Below, piece after piece: positions 5,275 to 8,470 of a DNA stretch of 8,470 bases. The DNA is from Pseudomonadota bacterium (GTDB lineage Bacteria; Pseudomonadota; Gammaproteobacteria; Burkholderiales; Burkholderiaceae_D). Made by a program: the position numbers and the translations under genes. Under the pieces are notes generated by a model. It did not search any database and was not told the DNA's origin. It saw only the letters and a program-made list of their open reading frames with translations. Each line of letters starts with the position of its first letter. Within the stretch, counting starts at the first letter, position 1. The stretch spans positions 1-8,470 of the forward strand of contig JAEWEK010000152.1 of assembly GCA_023389425.1 (NCBI GenBank). Reading direction: 5' to 3'.

Positions 5275-7267
5275 GGCTTTCCAGCAGTGCGGTGCGAGCA
5301 TTTTCCGTGCGGACGACCTCTTCCGCCGGGATGTAGTAATCGCGTTTGTAATCGAAGGTGTGGTAGATGGTCGCGCCGATCATCGCCACGAAGGCGACGC
5401 CCAGCAGCAGCCACATGTGCCAGATGATGGCGAAACCAACCACGAACGACAGGGCTGCGATGCCGAAGCCGGCCCAGGTGTTCTTCGGCATGTGGATCGC
5501 CACGAAGTCCTTCAGCGGACGGGCATAGCCGTTCTTCTTCATGTCGGCCCAGGTGTCGTTGTCATGCACGACAGGGGTGAACGCGAAGTTGTAGTCCGGC
5601 GGCGGCGACGAGGTCGACCACTCCAGGGTGCGGCCATCCCACGGGTCGCCGGTGACGTCGCGCAGTTGCTTGCGGTTCAGGACCGACACCACGATCTGCA
5701 TCAGCAGGCAGCCGATGCCGGCCGCGATCATCAGCGTACCGACGAAGGAGATCTGGAACAGCCACTGGTCGGCGCTGTTCTCGAAGTGCGAGGTGCGGCG
5801 GGTGTAGCCCATGAAGCCCAGGATGTACGGCGGGGTGAAGGCGACCCAGAAGCCGACCGTCCACAGCCAGAACGAGGCCAGGCCCCACTTGCGGTCCAGC
5901 TTGTAGCCGAACATCTTCGGCCACCAGAAGTTGACGCCCGCGAACAGGCCGAACAGCACGCCGCCGATGATCACGTTGTGGAAGTGGGCGATCAGGAACA
6001 GCGAGTTGTGCAGCACGAAGTCGGCCGACGGCACCGCCAGCATGACGCCCGTCAGGCCGCCGATGATGAAGGTCAGCATGAAGGCGACGGTCCACATCAT
6101 CGGCAGTTCATAGCGGATGCGGCCGTGGTACATGGTGAACAGCCAGTTGAAGATCTTGGCGCCGGTGGGGATCGAGATGATCATCGTCGAGATGCCGAAG
6201 AAGGAGTTGACCGATGCGCCCGAACCCATGGTGAAGAAGTGGTGCAGCCACACCAGGTAGGACAGGATCATGATCACGACGGTCGCGTACACCATCGAGG
6301 TGTAGCCGAACAGGCGCTTGCCGCAGAAGGTCGACACGACTTCCGAGAAGATGCCGAAGGCCGGCAGCACCAGGATGTAGACCTCGGGGTGGCCCCAGAT
6401 CCAGATCAGGTTCACGTACATCATCGCGTTGCCGCCCAGCTCGCTGGTGAAGAAGTGCGTGTCCAGTAGGCGGTCCAGGCCCAGCATCGCCAGCACGGCG
6501 GTCAGCACCGGGAAGGCCATGATGATCAGGATGTTGGTGCACAGCGCGGTCCAGGTGAACACCGGCATCTTCATCAGTTCCATGCCCGGGGCGCGCATCT
6601 TGATGATGGTCACCACCAGGTTGACGCCTGACAGCAATGTGCCGACACCCGCGATCTGCAGGGACCAGATGTAGTAGTCGACGCCGACGTCAGGCGAGGC
6701 CAGGATACCGGACAGCGGCGGATAGGCCAGCCAGCCGGTACGGGCGAATTCGCCCACGAACAGCGAGGCCATCACGGTGATCGCGCCGAACGCGGTCATC
6801 CAGAACGAGAAGTTGTTCAGGAACGGGAAGGCGACGTCGCGCGCGCCGATCTGCAGCGGCACCACGTAGTTCATGAAGCCCGTGATCAGCGGCATCGCCA
6901 CGAAGAAGATCATGATCACGCCGTGGGCGGTGAACACCTGGTCGTAGTGGTGCGGCGGCAGGAAGCCATGGTTGGCGCCGAACGAGATCGCCTGCTGGGC
7001 GCGCATCATCAGGGCGTCGGCGAAGCCGCGCAGGAACATGATCAGGCCCAGCACCATGTACATGATGCCGATCTTCTTGTGGTCGATCGAGGTGATCCAG
7101 TCGCGCCACAGCGGGCCCCACAGTTTGAATTTGGTCAGCGCGGCCAGCACGGCCACGCCACCGAGGAGCACCATGATGAAGGTGCCCAGCAGGATCGGCT
7201 CGTGATAGGGAATCGCTTCCCAGCTCAGCCGACCGAAAATCAGCTTGGTCAGGTCAAAGTCTTGCAT
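5267..7267 (-). CDS. cyoB: Cytochrome bo3 ubiquinol oxidase subunit I CyoB
   Basis: Catalytic inner-membrane subunit of 666 residues (E. coli 663) that oxidises ubiquinol, reduces oxygen to water and pumps protons. Aligned by eye, E. coli positions shift by +9. Low-spin haem ligands are H115 and H430, the high-spin haem ligand is H428, and CuB ligands are H293, H342 and H343, with H293 in WGHPEVY and Y297 as the crosslinked tyrosine. D-channel residues are D144 (GARDVAF) and E295; the K-channel lysine is K371 (PTGAKIFNW). The ubiquinone-site residues R80, D84, H107 and Q110 are all present in LRGFADA and PPHHYDQ, which marks it as a quinol oxidase rather than a cytochrome c oxidase. No frameshift or missing key residue is visible. 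The ATG at 7267 lies 2 bp after the cyoA stop, with only a weak GAAGAAG site before it. Confidence 0.98.
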   Translation of the reverse strand: MQDFDLTKLIFGRLSWEAIPYHEPILLGTFIMVLLGGVAVLAALTKFKLWGPLWRDWITSIDHKKIGIMYMVLGLIMFLRGFADALMMRAQQAISFGANHGFLPPHHYDQVFTAHGVIMIFFVAMPLITGFMNYVVPLQIGARDVAFPFLNNFSFWMTAFGAITVMASLFVGEFARTGWLAYPPLSGILASPDVGVDYYIWSLQIAGVGTLLSGVNLVVTIIKMRAPGMELMKMPVFTWTALCTNILIIMAFPVLTAVLAMLGLDRLLDTHFFTSELGGNAMMYVNLIWIWGHPEVYILVLPAFGIFSEVVSTFCGKRLFGYTSMVYATVVIMILSYLVWLHHFFTMGSGASVNSFFGISTMIISIPTGAKIFNWLFTMYHGRIRYELPMMWTVAFMLTFIIGGLTGVMLAVPSADFVLHNSLFLIAHFHNVIIGGVLFGLFAGVNFWWPKMFGYKLDRKWGLASFWLWTVGFWVAFTPPYILGFMGYTRRTSHFENSADQWLFQISFVGTLMIAAGIGCLLMQIVVSVLNRKQLRDVTGDPWDGRTLEWSTSSPPPDYNFAFTPVVHDNDTWADMKKNGYARPLKDFVAIHMPKNTWAGFGIAALSFVVGFAIIWHMWLLLGVAFVAMIGATIYHTFDYKRDYYIPAEEVVRTENARTALLESHV

Positions 7268-7269
7268 GC

Positions 7270-8274
7270 TTACTTCTTCGCAGTTTGGGTGGTCGGGGTG
7301 CAGATCTCGGCCTGCGCAACCTTGCGCCCGCCTTCCTTCACCTCGCGCGAGCCCATTTCGGAGGCCCGCTTGGCGTCTTCGTACATCTGCTTGTTGGCGC
7401 AGATCGAGCCCGGCTCGACGCAGTGGTTCAGCACCGCGTTGTACAGGCCGTCGTCGACGGCCGCGTACTGGCGCACCGGTTCCTTGACGCTCGGCTTGGC
7501 CAGCGCCAGGTAGTCATTGCGGCCGAGGGCGCCACCGGCGCTCTTGGTCGACGCCACCCACTTGTCGAATTCGGCTTGCGGCACGCCGCGGTAGGCGAAG
7601 TGCATGTCCGAGAAGCCGGCGCCGCTGTAGTTGGACGACAGGCCTTCGCTGACGACCGGCTTGTTCTGGACCGCGTTCAGCTCGGTTTCCATGCCAGGCA
7701 TCGCGTAGATCATGCCGGCCAGGTGCGGCACGTAGAACGCGTTCATGACCGTGGTCGCGGTGATCTTGAAGCGCACCGGCACATTGGTCGGCAGCACCAG
7801 TTCATTGACCGTCGCAATGCCCTGTTCCGGGTAGATGAACAGCCATTTCCAGTCCATCGCCACCACCTGCACCGTCAACGGCTTGGCCGAAGCGGAAATC
7901 GGGGTGTTGGCGTCGAGACGCTCGAGCGGACGGTAAGGGTCGAGCTTGTGGGTGCTGATCCAGGTCACCAGGCCGAGGGCGATGATGATCAGGAGCGGCG
8001 CGCCCCAGATGACCAGCTCGAGCTTGGTCGAGTGGTCCCAGTCGGGCTCGTACTTGGCTTCGGTATTGCTTTTCCTGTACTTCCACGCGAAGAGGACGAT
8101 CAGGAACATCACGGGAACAATAATCAACAGCATCAGCGCGACCGAGATCGTGATCAGGTCTGCCTGCTGTTTGGCAATGTCTCCGGACGGATTCATGACC
8201 ACCGTGTTGCAACCCGCGAGGGCGGCAAGCAAGGGAGTCAGAACCAGCCCGCGACGGACGGTCAAAGGAATCAT
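7270..8274 (-). CDS. cyoA: Cytochrome bo3 ubiquinol oxidase subunit II CyoA (lipoprotein)
   Basis: First gene of the oxidase operon, 334 residues. Residues 1-21 form a lipoprotein signal with lipobox LAGC, the lipidated residue being Cys22. Two membrane helices follow (about 40-63 and 86-106), then the periplasmic cupredoxin domain with VVAMDWKWLFIYPEQGIATVNEL (138-160). The CuA-ligand positions are replaced, with HLAGMIYAMPGM (184-195) and SSNYSGAGFSDMHF (213-226) instead of a Cys/His/Met cluster, as in other quinol oxidases. The COX-ARM region contains VPQAEFDKWV (231-240). The C-terminal tail (about 270-334) differs from E. coli CyoA (315 residues) and has Cys285, Cys292 and Cys325. The ATG at 8274 fits the signal peptide, though its ribosome site is poor; an ATG at 8358 would add 28 residues before it and is rejected. 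Confidence 0.96.
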   Translation of the reverse strand: MIPLTVRRGLVLTPLLAALAGCNTVVMNPSGDIAKQQADLITISVALMLLIIVPVMFLIVLFAWKYRKSNTEAKYEPDWDHSTKLELVIWGAPLLIIIALGLVTWISTHKLDPYRPLERLDANTPISASAKPLTVQVVAMDWKWLFIYPEQGIATVNELVLPTNVPVRFKITATTVMNAFYVPHLAGMIYAMPGMETELNAVQNKPVVSEGLSSNYSGAGFSDMHFAYRGVPQAEFDKWVASTKSAGGALGRNDYLALAKPSVKEPVRQYAAVDDGLYNAVLNHCVEPGSICANKQMYEDAKRASEMGSREVKEGGRKVAQAEICTPTTQTAKK

Positions 8275-8323
8275 GCTTGTATAGGACGTTACATGGGATT
8301 GAGAACATGCTACTGTACTGCCA

Positions 8324-8400
8324 ACAGCCAACGCTGCCCATTGGACGTTTTGTCCCACCCTTTGTCACAGGGCATTACTTTCAGTGGGCCGATTGGCTGT
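8324..8400. repeat. Spaced inverted repeat ACAGCCAA / TTGGCTGT
   Basis: ACAGCCAA (8324-8331) and its exact reverse complement TTGGCTGT (8393-8400) flank the direct repeat at 8349-8369, 61 bp apart. The spacing is too long for a simple hairpin but could suit two half-sites of one regulator, one facing each divergent gene. Eight matching bases could also arise by chance. Confidence 0.3.
8349..8369. repeat. Direct repeat TTTGTCnCA, possible regulator site
   Basis: TTTGTCCCA at 8349-8357 and TTTGTCACA at 8361-8369 on the plus strand differ at one base and start 12 bp apart, so they lie on nearly the same face of the helix. They are in the middle of the divergent promoter region, 75 to 95 bp upstream of the cyoA start. 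Function is unknown; chance is possible for a motif this short. Confidence 0.35.
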
Positions 8401-8430
8401 ACTACAGGTAACAATTTGGAGACGAAGATT

Positions 8431-8470
8431 ATGCAAAGCACGACCTCGAACGGCGGTGTTGCAGGTGCCG
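8431..8470 (+). CDS. N-terminus of an unidentified divergent gene (partial)
   Basis: An open frame begins with ATG at 8431 and runs off the right edge after 13 codons, reading MQSTTSNGGVAGA. A GGAGA ribosome site at 8418-8422 lies 8 nt before the ATG, good spacing for a real start. The polar, small-residue N-terminus precedes any recognisable domain, so the product cannot be named. Transporter genes of the major facilitator type sit opposite cyoA in some Burkholderiales, as I recall, but nothing visible here confirms that. Confidence 0.6.
   Translation, partial: MQSTTSNGGVAGA

Larger units (their letters stand above)
8275..8430. promoter_or_regulatory. Divergent intergenic region upstream of cyoA
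   Basis: These 156 bp must hold the promoter of the cyo operon (minus strand) and probably that of the plus-strand gene at 8431. No strong sigma-70 pair was found by eye on either strand. On the minus strand, TTGG, ten bases, then GCA (8307-8324) has the GG-N10-GC spacing of a sigma-54 promoter but an imperfect consensus. Two short repeat sets nearby could be operator sites. I saw no palindromic FNR/ANR box. Confidence 0.5.

Noticed and set aside
5255..6469. Long plus-strand open frame (404 codons) opposite cyoB
   Set aside because: The product is dominated by Asp, His, Glu, Val and Arg, the expected shadow of hydrophobic CyoB codons; no ribosome site or domain supports it.

Overview
The window is high-GC proteobacterial DNA. 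Gene content and protein sequences point to a betaproteobacterium, probably Burkholderiales and perhaps an Oxalobacteraceae-like organism (Massilia, Janthinobacterium, Herbaspirillum). The lineage is inferred from gene order, protein style and a REP-type palindrome, not from a marker gene. Nine of the ten genes lie on the minus strand, so they read from right to left; only the truncated gene at the far right edge is on the plus strand.

Right end (8275-8470): a 156-bp divergent intergenic region separates the start of a plus-strand gene, cut off after 13 codons, from the minus-strand oxidase operon. It contains short repeats and a weak promoter-like match.

Centre (1597-8274): seven genes are packed without gaps: cyoA, cyoB, cyoC, cyoD, a SURF1 gene, a RegB/PrrB-type sensor kinase and a RegA/PrrA-type response regulator. 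Every junction is an overlap of 4 to 17 bp or a 2-bp gap, which strongly suggests one translationally coupled transcript. CyoABCD is the cytochrome bo3 ubiquinol oxidase. CyoB has all the haem, CuB, proton-channel and quinone-site residues, and CyoA lacks the CuA ligands, as expected for a quinol oxidase. SURF1 is the assembly factor. RegB carries its quinone-site motif, redox cysteine and phospho-acceptor histidine, so the operon encodes both an enzyme that oxidises ubiquinol and a sensor family known to read the ubiquinone pool.

Left end (1-1427): after a 169-bp gap that has a candidate promoter but no clear terminator, there is a sulfite dehydrogenase pair. It consists of a Tat-exported molybdopterin subunit (SorA) and the start of its c-type cytochrome partner (SorB), which runs off the left edge. 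Together the region describes aerobic respiration: a terminal quinol oxidase, its redox regulators, and a periplasmic sulfite-to-cytochrome c electron input.

I found no mobile element, CRISPR array, RNA gene or novel defence-like system. The most unusual items are a REP-like palindrome that appears to sit in frame inside the SURF1 gene, the co-operonic quinone sensor, and His/Met-rich or Cys-bearing tails on CyoD and CyoA.
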